NCBI RefSeq assembly: GCF_905475345.1
Contig: NC_066601.1
Location: 2,758,501-2,822,500, forward strand
From: Vespula vulgaris
Taxonomy: Eukaryota > Arthropoda > Insecta > Hymenoptera > Vespidae
Length of the DNA stretch: 64,000 nt
Direction of reading: 5' to 3'
In this document: positions 41,181 through 53,807 of the stretch, piece by piece
Numbering within the stretch: the stretch's first letter is position 1
How the letters are laid out: each line of letters begins with the position of its first letter
Program-made: the position numbers and the translations under genes
The notes under the pieces: model-generated
Database searches by the model: none
Seen by the model: the letters and a program-made list of their open reading frames with translations, nothing else
What the model was told of the DNA's origin: nothing

Positions 41181-44100
41181 ATCGATCGAATGAAAATATA
41201 ATACTTCGTCTGTCAATAAGTAATTTTTGAATTTGTGACAAAAAATATTGAACGCAGTCATTTACTTCGATAAAAAAAAAAAGAATTACAAAATTCCAAC
41301 ATCACTTATTGACCAATTCGGTATAAACAAACTATTCTCTCTTACATACACTTTAATGTATACATTTACACGTACTCTTTCACCCGTACACATGGTCCAG
41401 ATATTAAGAAAAATAAACTACAAAATAAAAAACCAAAATTAGTATATAAAAAACTGATACAAAATAATGATATTACAACGATGGTAAAAATGAATGATTT
41501 GGGTGAAAGGAGAGGTGAAAGGGGAGAAAGAAAGCGCGAGAGGAAGAGAGAGAGAGAGAGAGAGAGAGAGGGAAAGGAGAAGAATGAAAGAGAAAGAAAG
41601 AGAGAGATCAAAGAGGAGGAAGTGTTCGTTAATTAAAACTGCGCGGTATACGTCACGCAGCCGTATCACGTAGCACGAAAAGGAACGAAACGATGGATGA
41701 ATACCAAGGTACATAGCGTGGTAGCACGTAAAGCTATTTTGTTTTAAGGAGTTGCCGGGAAATGTTGTTTGACGAGGGATATACCTGCCTAACTTTCACT
41801 TACCAACGAACCAGGGGTTTCTCCTGTTGTTCTCGACAGTGAGATTTAGGAAGTATTCCTCGAAACCCTTGACAGGATTCGCTTGGGGTTGAACCGACAG
41901 TGTACCTTCAACTTCTGCTTCATTACCATTGCTCACCAAACCTCGTGCGCTCCATCCATCGCTGCCTATCCAAGAAAAGGCACCAGTCGCGTTACAACGT
42001 CTGACAGCTCTCATAACTCCTGCTACTTCTTGGTCCGATCCAAATATTATGCAACCTGTTTATAAAAGGAAATTAATTTTTCTTTTTTTCTTTCTTTTTT
42101 TTTCTTTCTTTCTTTCTTTTTTTTTTTGTTAAGATCCGATCATCCGCATACATCGTCTTGTCGATTTCTTCCTGAAAATTGGAATAATTAAAATAAAATA
42201 ATTTATCTGTTATCATTTTTTATGTTATTATTTAAGATCTTGTTTAAGATCTTCTCTTATTGATTTCTTACTAAAGTTTGTTATAACTTATGTTATCTTG
42301 AGCCAAGTTATGGGATATGATTAGTAACAGTTATGAATAACAGTTATGAATAGAGTTATGGTTTATATCTATAGATATATATTGTTGGTTCCTTGCTGAA
42401 GTTTATAATAACTGATTTTATAATTTTATTACATTTTAAATCTGATAGGATCGTTGTACGTAATATAGTTGATATAGTAATAGTTTGAATTTAACAGCTT
42501 TATTATTTTCTTAGCACGAATATAAATTTGCTTAAGTCTGCCTATCACATTTTAGGAATAGCTTACATGTACCGGGTTTTCATTTATCGGATTATTTTCT
42601 ACGAAGTTTAAATGCCCGGTAATTAATTAAAAGAGATGTTAGAAAAAAAAGTGAAAGTTTTCTTCGCAAAATATATACGGGATGATCCTTTATTACTCGA
42701 ATTCCAGCGGGAATCGACCCTGTTGGTTAACAGAGCCGTCATCAATGCGGGAAGGAAGCCTCTATTTTATGGAATACACGAGCCAATTTTAAAATACCTC
42801 ATATATCTTATTTATCCGCTCAATATTCCAGGATTACTGGAGCTTAAAAATTAACATTTCTATGTGCTTTTTGCAATTTATTTATTTTTTTATGTCGAGT
42901 GACTAAATTCACGTTTGAAAATTTGCATTTTGTATATCTCCTATGTCGAATTTTTCCAAATATTCGTAAAAGATTTATTCTTTTGGGCAGGTCAAATGTA
43001 TTGTTTCTATAATTAACATGAAAATACATGCTTCGGATTGTTTATTAACGCGTGAATATCGATAATATTGAAATAATACTTATACGTATTACTATATTTA
43101 AATGTATAATATAATATTGATATTATTTACTAACTCTCCATTATATTTTTTCGTTGTAACGAGCGCTTGAAAAACGTTTTATTTTTTTCCCCTAGCAAGC
43201 ATTAATATGCGTTATATTCATTTTACTTATGTACAGGACGCAATGGGATAGTACGCGAAGCAATTTATTTCCGTAAAAAAGTCATTTTTATACAGGCTCG
43301 TCCTTGCGATATCTTTTCTTTCCATTAGTTTATTTTAGTTCTATTTTTTTTCTAACTTTGCATTATACCGCTTCTCCGTTCGTCCAGTTTTGTGAAAATT
43401 GGAAATTATGATCTTACGCATTCCCTAAAGTTATAATGCATCCGGTTCTGTATCTTTTAATTTATGCACAGTGCATGGTATACATTCGCTTTTATAAAAT
43501 ACGAGTTATAATCTAATGAGATGAATTATCGAATTGAATTTATTCCAGCATTATATTTTCACATAAAATGATAAAGCGAAAAGAGAATTTCATTTCCTCG
43601 CATAGGGAAACGTAATATTTCAATTGATTTTCTAAATTAAGGAATAACTTTTATTTTTAGCAAACTTTCGTATCTGTCTCATTTACGAAGCAATCATGAT
43701 GAGATGGAAGTTGAATTTCAAGGAGTTGCAATCAAAGGAAAGAAGAAAATCGTACGTGAAAGTTGTTTAGAATTAAACTTTCTTCGTTCTGGGCATATCG
43801 CAATTTCGACTTTATATTACGCGAGTATATTACGTCGAGTATATTCGAGTAGATTTTTATAAATACCGAATGAGACTCTTTTTTCTTTTCTACGACGCGA
43901 TAGAATTTTATTTCTATTTCATTTGTATGTGATTCACGAAATCTTTCGTACATGTATATATTTTTTATATGTATCTCGATTTTCTTTTGAATTTTATTAT
44001 ATTAATTTTTTATTGGTCGTTGTACTATATTAAATAATCCAATAAGTAATATTGAATTCTTTAGTCAAAAAAAGAAATATTGAATATAAGATTATTCATG

Positions 44101-45828
44101 TAGATATAAAATATTGAATATTTCAACATTGATAATTAGCTATAATATAATATTAGGTTGGTCGATAAATAATGTTGGAATTTCTGATAAAATATAAAGA
44201 TACAGTATTGTTTATTTACTAAATATAAAATAGTACAAATTTGATACATACATTATTTATTAACCAATCCAATATTGTAATCATTTTCTATCGCAAATAG
44301 CAACGGAACTCAATTACTTAGTTCAGCAAATAAGGATAAATTATTTTCTTATTTTAAGTAAATTAGTTTTCTTACCTTTGGCGCGTGGTTTGGTCAGTAA
44401 TTTAAGAACAATATTATCATAAGCCGTTTCTTCCGCCACTCCAGAATCTTTAACTAATTTCTCTTTAACTGCAATGCAAATGTCGTTCTTCGTTAATAAT
44501 TCTTCAAGTTCCTCGAAAGCCTGTAAAATAAGAAATAACATTTTTTAAGAGAAAATTTTTTTATTTTTATATAGAAAACTTAAAATCAACACCATATATT
44601 TTTCTTTTATAATCATAATTCGAGACTTGAAAGAGGGAACACAAAGGACTTGGAGTGTGTTTACACGTACATAGAAATATGGAATGGAAAAGTAGCGAAC
44701 AAAAGAATTTTTAGTATTTTGATTTTTCTCAAGAAAAAAAAACAAAAGATGAAAAAGATTTTGTTATATTTACGAACAAATATTGATGGTCTCAAATTCA
44801 AATATAATTAAAGAGAATTAAATTTTACAAATGTAAAAGTGTCGAATTATGAAATCATTTAATGGTATATAAAATATCAGTATCAAAGTTTTTAAGTCGA
44901 TGCACTTCATGAAATTTCGACAAAATTTAGAAATCCTTTTTTCCCGTTTCTTTTTTCTTTGTCTACCTTCTTTTTTCAATTTTATCTATATTTTTTCTTT
45001 GTAGCCGAATTACTTTTGCAATTACTTTATTTTTTATTTCATTGTTGTAAGTTATTCTTCTTTTAAAATGCTTTTAAAACGCAGTAGTATTATTTCTTAC
45101 AGTGTAAAACTAATACTTTTTTTTATAGTTACTTAAATGCAACAAGTGACGTTATGCATTCGAAAGTTGTCTTTTTTCTATGTGTCTTGAATTACTTTCG
45201 TGAAGATTTTCTCGTCTTATCTAAAAAAATTTCTTGCCTTACTTAGCATACTTTATCTCCTTCGTATTTTTCTTTATATATATACCGATGTATTTTTCTT
45301 TTTTAAGAAGAAAAAGGAAGGAAAAAAGGAGAAAAAAGAACGTCACACGAGACGATGTACACAACGAATGGATAAACGATAAAAGTATTATATATACAAG
45401 AAGGTTCGCTTAAAAGCATGGAACATTCCAAAAATTATTAGGCCATTCTTGAATGTTCTTTTTTAAATTTCCCGATAAACCGATAAAAAAAGTCCCCGAG
45501 TCCTCCGGGAACAAAAAGTGTAAAAATATTATGGTTAGACTTAACGCGTCATGAATTTCCACGATTTCTCTTTCCTTCTTTCTTGTTTCGTTTTTTCTTC
45601 TTTCTCATAATATTATAGTTTCCGCGATTGCATATAAAAATTTCTTCATATTTAGCGACGAAATACGTAGTTAAATAAGTGGTATTGATCCAAATAGAAT
45701 TTTTGAATTTTTGTGTTGTTTTTTTTCTTCTTTTATTTTTTTATTTCGATCAAAATCAGCTTTTATTTTGCATTAATGAACGTAGATCTATATACATACA
45801 TACATACATACATACATACATACATACA

Positions 45829-45862
<34 letters not shown>

Positions 45863-46858
45863 CATATATATACTATGAGTGATTTAACATCTTGACATTG
45901 TGAGAGGTCTCGAACGAATAAGAAAAATCGATTAGAAGAATTAGAGCTTATCATAAGTAGGTGAACATTTCTTCAAAGTGGGAACCATGCTTTTTCCTTT
46001 TTTTTTTCTTTTTCTCATAGTCGATCGAACGAGATCGAGTGTTCCGGGGGTATTCTAAGCTAGGACACGAATGTCTGCTTAAGCGAGTGGAAAAGCGGCG
46101 TGCATAAATCAATGAGTGCCCAATATCTGGGTCAGTGGTCCCTCTTCTCCTCCTTTACCCTGTTCCTTCTTCTCATCCACTTCTTACCTACGAGCAGTCT
46201 CTGTTTATTGTCTTTCCTTAGCGAAGCGAGCGACGTTTCGTGATAAATTACAAGTAGTACCAAACAGGAAGGCCCGTTTATATACGTGTACCTACATATT
46301 TTACAACCACATTACATTCAGGTTCTTACCCATCGTAACTTACTATACTATAATATGTTCTCGGATATTTACGAATTACGACCATGATGATGTCTATCTA
46401 TGATCTATGTCCATCGATGACATAGCAAATTACTCGGATTCGTGTAATTATTTCCTAAATTTATCATCTTTTTTTTTATAGTACTTTTATGTAAGTACCT
46501 ATATACAACTGCTATACATTTCATTTTCATACTTGGGAACTTATGAATAGAAGGATTTCGTCGAGAATACGAACGCCAATTTCGTATTATCAGAGATAAT
46601 CCTTCTTCGTTATTGTCGATAGGATGATCTAGAATAGATTGAAAGGATGGGATAAAGGGGAGCAATCTTTGTCTCAAAGAAAGAGAGAGAGAGAGAGAGA
46701 GGGGGGGGAGAGATAGAGAGTTTAAAGATCGAGGAGATGAAGAAACTTGTGATTTCTAACTCTCCTTATGAGAACTTTGATGAATATTTATTAGCTCGAA
46801 AAGCTTTTGTATGTTATCGGCGATCATACGGTTGACCTTGATTTCAATTGATTAATAC

Positions 46859-46908
<50 letters not shown>

Positions 46909-49251
46909 AAAAAGATTTTTAACAAGTTTGTATATTATTTTGATAAAATATGTATAATAAATGCATTGAAACTATGTGAAATAAATAATCATAATATAAA
47001 TAATTTGTATAAATCAGTAGATTATACAAAAATAGTATTGTAATAACATTCGTATTTGATGTTATTTATTTATCTATAAATTTGATCAATTAAAGATTAA
47101 GAGCATCGATTTCCAGCATATTTCGAAGAGCTACATAAATCACATCATTAGCCGATAACGTTATTCGTTAACATGGATCGATATTCGTTCACACCATCAA
47201 GCTTTTGTTCCTCCCCGGTGAGAGTTCAGAATCGAGTAGGACAACAGTTGCGGTATGCTATTGTTTCACGACCTTTTCTAATTATTTACTTTACGATCAG
47301 TACAACTATCGATATCGGTAGTAATACCACTGTAATCATAATAATTACTGCCTCGTTAGCACATTGCTTGCTGGAATTTATCCTAAATACATATTTGCAT
47401 ATGCTTTTGTCGTTTATAGGTCATGAAAAATAATACTTCAATGTTATTATACTTTTCGCGCATGTTAAGCGTTTGCTAATGAAAATTATTGCTAAGTTCA
47501 TATGAGTTGGTGATTATGTATGTGATATAAAGTGGTATATACATAAAATTGTAAATCATATAAGATATTAAAAGACATGCATTACAATATCAGTATAATT
47601 AAAGTATTGAAGCAAACTATAGACTTTAAATGTCATTTTCAATTTATTTAAATATTTTTATTTTACTAACTGTACTCATTATCAGAATAATTTTTCTCTA
47701 AAAACTTAAAGTGAATCACGTATCGTTACTTTGTAATAATCTGTTTATAAAAATTTATAAGAAATTGTTGAACAAATGTATTTTTATATATCTTTACTTA
47801 CGTAGATTTTAATGTCCTTATAAACAATTAATTATTATTCAATTATTCTTCAATTATTATTCACTTTTTATTCAAATTATTTATGACAAATAGTTTATAA
47901 CAAATAGTTTATGACAAATACTTTCTAACAAATTGTATAGAAAATATTATCGATGTATTTATATATATCTATATGGATCATTTGATGCCAATGTATAAAA
48001 AATTAATTTGTTGAAATTGTTTATAAAAAATTGTTTATAAAAAATTATTAAATATATACACATACATGTATGTATGTACACCTATAAAGATCATCGGTTA
48101 TCAATTTATAAAAAATTATTTTTCGAAATTGTTTATAACAAATTGTTTATAACAAATTTTTTATAACAAATTATTAAATAATTTGTTCATATATGTGAAT
48201 ACATATGCCTACGTAGATCCATTTTATGTCAAATTATAGAAAATTCATTCATAAAATTGTTTATAACAAATTGTTTATAACAATTTGTTAATAACAATAG
48301 GCTGAAAAAATAGTTTAAAAAATGCCCTTTACAACGGTATTTGTTTCAAGTCTCTACGACTTTTAATTCCAGAGATATAACAACTTAAATAATTAATGTA
48401 TATTGACCCCTTGACCTATATAATTTCTTGGAAAACGTAGTAACCTACATAAATTCCTGGAATTTGAACAGCTGTGAGTAGTACTACTAGTAGTACTATG
48501 TACATATGTTATGCATTTATGAATGAAAATCTTTCGAAGGCGATATCTCCTCAACGGAAAGTCGTAGAGATGTGAAACAAATACCATTTTAATGAGAAAA
48601 ATGTTCTCTATTCATCTACGTATTCAGATTATATCGTTATAATAGAATCGATTTTGTCAATATTTTATAGTCTCATATTTCGTCAATTTATCGCACATAC
48701 ATAATAGATCTTTGAATCAATTTTCTTCAAAAGTAATTCTTTGAGATTGGTAACTTTTAACGATTGATTCATGCATAAAATCATAGTAAGATAACGTCGA
48801 TAATACGTAAAGTATTTTAAAATGAAAAATATATGACCTAGATCACTTTCATAATCACCAGCTCATATAATCTCTATCAAAATGTATGAGAGTTCTTTGT
48901 GAGAATTAAATAACGGAGCGCTTTTTTTTGAAGTTAATTCGTTTTTAACGTTCATGCAATTTAGTTGTCTTTTTTGCCGTAGATAATATACGAATAAATA
49001 CGATCCTATTTATTTTTCGCATGTCAACTTTACAAATTCGTTATATTTTTCCTTTCTTTTTTTTTTTTTTTAGATCAACCATTCAATTATTTTTTATTCG
49101 AAAAAATACTACATATATATTTTATTAACGTTATCAAAGATATATATCTCTATCGTTTTTAATGTTGAACTTTTTCTAGTATGCTCTTTGTGTTTCTTAT
49201 CATTTCGATCGGACAAGAAAAATATTCAAGGAAAAGTATGAAAAGGGTAGG

Positions 49252-49295
<44 letters not shown>

Positions 49296-50564
49296 GTACA
49301 TATAGCTGTATGTATATCTCCCTTCTGAATATTTTTCGCGGTTACGTTTATTTTAATAGCGAACACGTACAGAATAATAATTTTTAATTGGAGCGTGTAA
49401 AGTCAACTAATTTTCTTAACACAATTAAGAGTTACCGTTTATATGAAACTAAATTGAAATGTTCCGTGCAGCCAAAGTTTCGAATGTATATTAAAATCCA
49501 TATATGCATATTTTCTTGTTTATCTTATTATCACTATAGTTTATTTGAATATATTTATATTCATTTCTTTCTTGTTTCTTTGTTCATAGAAAATCCGATG
49601 GCGTTGATTAGATATACCTAGCTACAGAGTTCTTTAATTAGCTTTACTCATGGAGTTCGTTCATTGAATTTATTCACGGAATTCTCCAATTAAAAGTTCA
49701 TCGAGTAGAGATAATCCTAAAAGTCTGAGTATATCGGTCTCCAAACTTATTTTCTATTCTACGAAACAACATTAATTTGTAATTACCATTATAATTTCTA
49801 TTTTCGTTCTTGCGAATGTTACATGCAATATACATTTATGCAGACTTAACTCTTTGTTGGTAGTGACTTACTGTATTGTGTTACATGATAAAAGTATGAA
49901 AAGTAAATTCGAATGAAAATAATTCTAATTTTGAAAAATTAAGTTAAATAACAAATTTCATTATTTTGTAAATCAATTTTAAAATTGAAAATATCACATT
50001 ATTTTAATTTAAAGCGTGTTTAATTAAAAAATTTTTAATCTTAAATTAATTTCAATTTTGTTAAAATTGTGACAAACATTGAAGCATCATAGATATTATG
50101 CTAATTATTCCTATAATAATTATTTTATATTTTGTTTTATCGTGATATATAATTATTAAGCTAGTCGTTGTTTTCAATAACATGCAATTATCTATGGATA
50201 GTCTGTTTGGATCTTCAATAACGTTATTCCTGTGGGATACCTTAGAGATCCTAGAACGATGTCAAGACCACTCTGGGCCTGTCAGTCTTCTTGCACCATG
50301 CTTCCAATATTGCTTGATATATTTACAGCGAAGTCATTTGGGATGCTGCGTTCTACTGCTACCTAATTGGTCTATTACATATATATCTGCCATCTCTACA
50401 AATCCATCTCAAATTTATGAGATTTTAAAGACGGATAATAGAACCTATTACGAGTTGATGTCAACGTAATGTTGATTTTTTAAATAAGATCTTTTAGAAA
50501 TTCATGAATGTGAAAAGTAGATAAGAAAAAGGTGAGATAGATAGATAGATAGATAGATACATAC

Positions 50565-50615
<51 letters not shown>

Positions 50616-51870
50616 AAATCAAGTTTGAAAAGATCTTCTAATACTCGTCGAAGATAAAAGATTGGTGGAAGCGACATTTCTATGACCTATTTCGAGATTT
50701 CATTCGCTTTGAATAGTGGAAAACGCTTTTCAACAGGAAAACAGAGGAATATCATGGTTTAAACGGAATAATTTTGTTTAACGAACGTCCTGACGAAGAA
50801 AGGTTGACGAATACCTCGTTGGAATATTTAAAATCCTTTTCGACAAATACGGCCTTCATTGAGCACAGAGCATTATTTCATTTTGACATTCGTGCTACCT
50901 TTGAGAACTCTGTCCGTGTATCGGTAAAATGAAAATGGATGGAGAGAAAAACGAGCTGCATTTACGTATTGGTTTATGACAAAAGTACTATCTCACAAAA
51001 GTTCATCTCTTTTATTTGGTTCTATTCTCAATTATCGGATTTTAATATCTGCATATGACACGTTACATTCATGTTTAAATTTCGATTTTGTTTACCATGC
51101 TACTCTTATTGTAATTTAACATTCTTTACCCAGGAAGCATTTAATAAATAATATTATAGAAAATAACAGCGAGCCTTTGTGCATAAACTCATATACACGC
51201 GCACGAACACACGCAAACAATCCATACATCAATTATAATATAAAATTAAAATCTCCATATTTCTGATCAATTGGCAATAACTTTGTAAAGCATTCAGTAT
51301 CTTGAAACCATTTTTGATTCAAATTCTGCAATCCTTTTTGATTTATATTCTGATCAAGATGATCATTACGTTTCTCTTTTTCATATTTTGAATGAAATTC
51401 GAGAGGTTTGTTAGTAGCTTTGAAATCATTCCTTCTTTATTTTCTCTCCGTTTTTATTTTTCTCTTCGTTTTTTTTTTATAAAGAAAAAAAGAGAATTGC
51501 ATTTTTGATAGAACGAAATCTAATAGGTCCGAATATAACGTGAGTAATTTATCCAAATATAAAAAAAAGAAATAAAGAAAAAAAGACTTCATCCTTTTCG
51601 TATTTAATCATTAGAATGATGACGTATTCGTATTAATCATTAAAATATTTTTTAATGTGTTTTAATATTTCTTAAATTATTAAATAAGAGATTACTTACT
51701 TTGATTCCATAATTACTCTCCTCGTATATGATGGACACATAACTCCATCCCATTTTTAAAACGATATCTACCATGGCCTTGACCTGATAATGATCACTTG
51801 GTATTGTTCTGGTGAAATACTCGAAACGTTGCTTGTTCGAGAGTTCTGGACTCGTTGAGAAGAAGGAGAC
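37457..51870 (-). CDS. mtt: Metabotropic glutamate-like receptor, mangetout/mXR type (class C GPCR), 5' end missing
   Basis: Class C GPCR of the insect mangetout group, which in Drosophila is reported to sense L-canavanine and not glutamate. Exons in coding order: 51700-51870, 44376-44520, 41804-42055, 40910-41084, 40731-40837, 40217-40366, 39977-40110, 39638-39796, 39283-39449, 38785-39161, 38304-38455, 37985-38153, 37457-37674 (TAG). All phases agree; the visible part is 791 residues. The first exon opens inside the Venus-flytrap domain (STSPELSNKQRFEYFTRTIP, then KMGWSYVSIIYEESNYGIK). Next come CNATGAFSWIGSDGWSARG and GDEFRFDKNGDGPARYNI. The cysteine-rich domain is on 40.1-39.7 kb (EGESCCWHCFNCSQYQ, CKNCEQGTVPD), followed by seven membrane segments (39.7-38.3 kb) ending CLFTPK and a Ser/Thr/Asn-rich tail. 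About 150-170 N-terminal residues, with signal peptide, are absent and must lie upstream, probably past the window end. Confidence 0.93.
38544..38572. repeat. (AAT)n microsatellite in an mtt intron
   Basis: Trinucleotide tract in the intron between the exons ending at 38,785 and starting at 38,455. Confidence 0.8.
40441..40552. mobile_element. Mariner-like MITE, copy 1
   Basis: About 112 bp in an mtt intron. The ends are inverted: the left reads AGATTGGCCAAATAAATGAA and the right, reverse-complemented, reads CAGTTGGCCAATAAGTAAG; both continue into ATCGAAATT. TA dinucleotides flank it. The ends match the copies at 41.2 and 44.2 kb. The left boundary is uncertain by a base or two. Too short to encode a transposase. 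Confidence 0.6.
41204..41321. mobile_element. Mariner-like MITE, copy 2
   Basis: About 118 bp flanked by TA on both sides. The right end reverse-complemented reads CCGAATTGGTCAATAAGTGA followed by TGTTGGAATT; the left end reads CTTCGTCTGTCAATAAGTAA. The right end matches the left end of copy 3 best. Confidence 0.65.
44153..44272. mobile_element. Mariner-like MITE, copy 3
   Basis: 120 bp with TA target duplications at 44,151-52 and 44,273-74. The 22-bp terminal inverted repeats (TTAGGTTGGTCGATAAATAA on the left, TTGGATTGGTTAATAAATAA on the right complement) agree at 18 of 22 positions. The TTAGGTTGG start resembles termini of mellifera-type mariners; that assignment is from recollection and needs a search. 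Confidence 0.7.
45793..45870. repeat. (CATA)n microsatellite
   Basis: About 19 copies of the tetranucleotide, ending in a short TATA run. Confidence 0.9.
47880..48300. repeat. Tandem repeat with a TTTATAACAAATTG core
   Basis: Blocks of two to four copies of a 13-15-base core recur at about 47,885-47,935, 48,017-48,045, 48,128-48,175 and 48,255-48,295. They are separated by related spacers containing TATGGATCAT, AAAGATCATC or GTAGATCCAT and a run of TATG/TACA. This suggests a higher-order unit of about 115-130 bases in three to four decayed copies. Confidence 0.65.
48334..48588. mobile_element. Inverted-repeat (MITE-like) element
   Basis: The left arm (from about 48,334) reads ACGGTATTTGTTTCAAGTCT then CTACGACTTT and GAGATAT. 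The right arm, reverse-complemented (from about 48,588), reads ATGGTATTTGTTTCACATCT then CTACGACTTT and GAGATAT. The inside also pairs partly, and a near-perfect palindrome of AGTAGTACTACT type lies at 48,477-48,497. Total length is about 255 bp. It could be a MITE or another foldback; I see no clear target duplication. Confidence 0.6.
50536..50608. repeat. GATA then GA microsatellite
   Basis: Six or so GATA units change into a long GA tract. Confidence 0.85.
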
Positions 51871-51959
51871 CTGTGAACATAAAAAGAAGTAAAGCAAAAT
51901 TACAATTGATTTTTATCATAGAGAGCATAAAACATATTGTGTAGTGAAATTGAAAGGAT

Positions 51960-52002
51960 GAAAAGAAGGGAGAGAAAGAGAGAGAAAAAGAGAAAGACAG
52001 AC

Positions 52003-52040
<38 letters not shown>

Positions 52041-52110
52041 GGAAAGAAAGAGAGAAAGAAAGAGAAAGACAGACAGAGAGAGAGAAAGAAAGAGAGAGAG
52101 ACAGAAAGAT
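51960..52110. repeat. GA-rich purine tract upstream of the first visible mtt exon
   Basis: Imperfect GA/GAAA/GACA tract of about 150 bases about 90 bases upstream of the 51,870 acceptor, within the mtt intron. On the mtt strand it is a long polypyrimidine tract. Confidence 0.85.
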
Positions 52111-52883
52111 AACATTTCAAAGACATTTCTTGTTTACGAGTTTCCAGTCTCGAGTGGTAAGAAGCAAAACAAAAAATTGTTTATTACAGATGTGTTTGTA
52201 CGTGCACGTGTGCTCGTACGATTCCGAGAATTTTCTTGAACAAAATTATATAAACAAAATCAAAGAACGATAGTTTGTCCTTATTACAACATTGCCAATT
52301 CTTCTCTACTATCGAATGATGTAGTTTTCCTTCGTCTATTCAGCCGTCCAGACGTGTCGAGACTTGCTCCTGAGTTAGAATTTTACTAATGGTATTTCTA
52401 GCTTCTCATTTATATTATATATAATATTTTATAAGTTTGATTTTGATTAATTATTTAATTACATATTATATACATACTATTTTATAACATATTATAACAT
52501 TATTTTATAACAAACATATATATATATATATTCTGTACAGATCACATATACGTATTATATATGTATTAATAATATTCTTGTATATTTTCAGGATATTATT
52601 CATCATATTCAACTGATTTGTGGAGGCTGACACGTTGGATACCAACTATTATGCACTTTCTACTGCTCTTCGTATCGAGTTTAAACAAGTAAGTTCATTG
52701 TTAAGAGATTTTAAAAGCTCGTATTAATTAATATAAAAAGTTAGCTATTCATTCTAACAAACTATCTACGAAATCGTTTTATACGATTTAACGTGTTCTA
52801 TCGTCATTTTATTATAGGTTTATACGCTATACTATATCCAAAGGTTTTATTATATAATATTTTCTATAGTTTGTAATAAATTT

Positions 52884-52998
52884 AGAGATGGATCCCCATA
52901 CGCAGCAACCTCCTTGTGGTGGGATTCGGAAATCGGTATTGCGTACGTTTATGTATTTTATATCATACAACGTACGCACTGCCGGGCCAATGGCTGAC
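52884..52998 (+). ncRNA. Structured RNA element, copy 1 (three predicted hairpins)
   Basis: Stem 1 pairs 52,890-52,896 with 52,921-52,927 and encloses GCAGCAACCTCC. Stem 2 pairs 52,934-52,948 with 52,970-52,984 (15 positions, one U-C mismatch). Stem 3 is GGCC-AAT-GGCT at 52,985-52,995. A second copy at 62.8 kb keeps the same pairs with different bases. G-U pairs occur only if + is transcribed. A run of six T follows at 53,017-53,022. I do not recognise the family. Whether it is an independent small RNA or part of a longer transcript is open. Confidence 0.6.
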
Positions 52999-53773
52999 GT
53001 TCGGTGCATTAGAAAATTTTTTAGAATATGTTCCATTCCATTTAGAAAGAGTATTTCGAAAGAATATATCGAATTTGAAGAGTTTAAAAAATTAAAAAGA
53101 TATTAAGAAACCGAGAGAACAATATTGAAAACGCGCAATATGAAATTATATTAATGCAATTATAATATATTAATGAAATTATAAAACGCAATATGAAATG
53201 AAATTAATGTAGAATAAAATTTCAAGAAACGTTTATCCGCTTAATTAATATCATAATTATTATAATTTCAATATTACTGCTCCTTGTTTAGTTTTACTTT
53301 AATGTTATATCTATTTTAATTTATAGGTATCTACGCAGTTAGTATACTTCTGTAAACATATCCCTATCGCGATCATATCTATTTTTAAGCGATAAATACA
53401 ACGCGATTTTGTTCGTTTGCTTTTATTTATTTACTTTAAAATAGCTTATAAGTTTTACAGTTACATCTTTTGAATGTTTTCTAATTCTTCTTTTTTTTTT
53501 AATTAAAGCATAGAAAAGATGTAGTACAAATTCACAATTTTATATCACGTAATTTGAATAATGTCTTTGAACAATATGATTTTTAATACGATATAAATTA
53601 TAGAAATGAACGCTGCGGCTTGCTTTAACCATTTTTATTCAACAGGTCTTCAGTTGTAGATCGCGCGCAATGCGATCTTAGAGTCAGTGCTTGTGCGAAG
53701 TAGTTTGATTGTTTTGCAACCGAATAGGTTGCTTTAAAAATAAAATAAAGTAAAATAAAATCGCGAATTAGAG

Positions 53774-53807
53774 TCAGTGTTGTTCGTCGATTAAAATATC
53801 TCGGTCG
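53774..53807 (+). promoter_or_regulatory. Core promoter: initiator TCAGT plus downstream promoter element
   Basis: TCAGT at 53,774-53,778 puts the +1 A at 53,776. GGTCG at 53,803-53,807 then begins exactly at +28, the position and consensus (RGWYV) of the arthropod DPE. A second TCAGT about 90 bases upstream (near 53,683) has no DPE at the right distance. The promoter reads into the exon described next. Confidence 0.55.

Larger units (their letters stand above)
44521..51699 (-). other. Long mtt intron with repeats and no recognised gene
   Basis: A 7.2-kb intron in the middle of the ligand-binding domain. It contains a CATA microsatellite (45,793-45,866), TA tracts (46,868-46,906 and 49,255-49,294), a tandem repeat block (47,880-48,300), an inverted-repeat element (48,334-48,588) and a GATA/GA tract (50,536-50,608). 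A GC-richer frame of 95 codons on + (50,182-50,469) is discussed among the findings. No transposase, RNA gene or coding exon is recognised. Confidence 0.65.

Noticed and set aside
52827..53106. Short frames on both strands over the structured element (for example one containing PPQGGCCVWGS)
   Set aside because: The second copy at 62.8 kb does not keep either frame, while the RNA pairing is kept.
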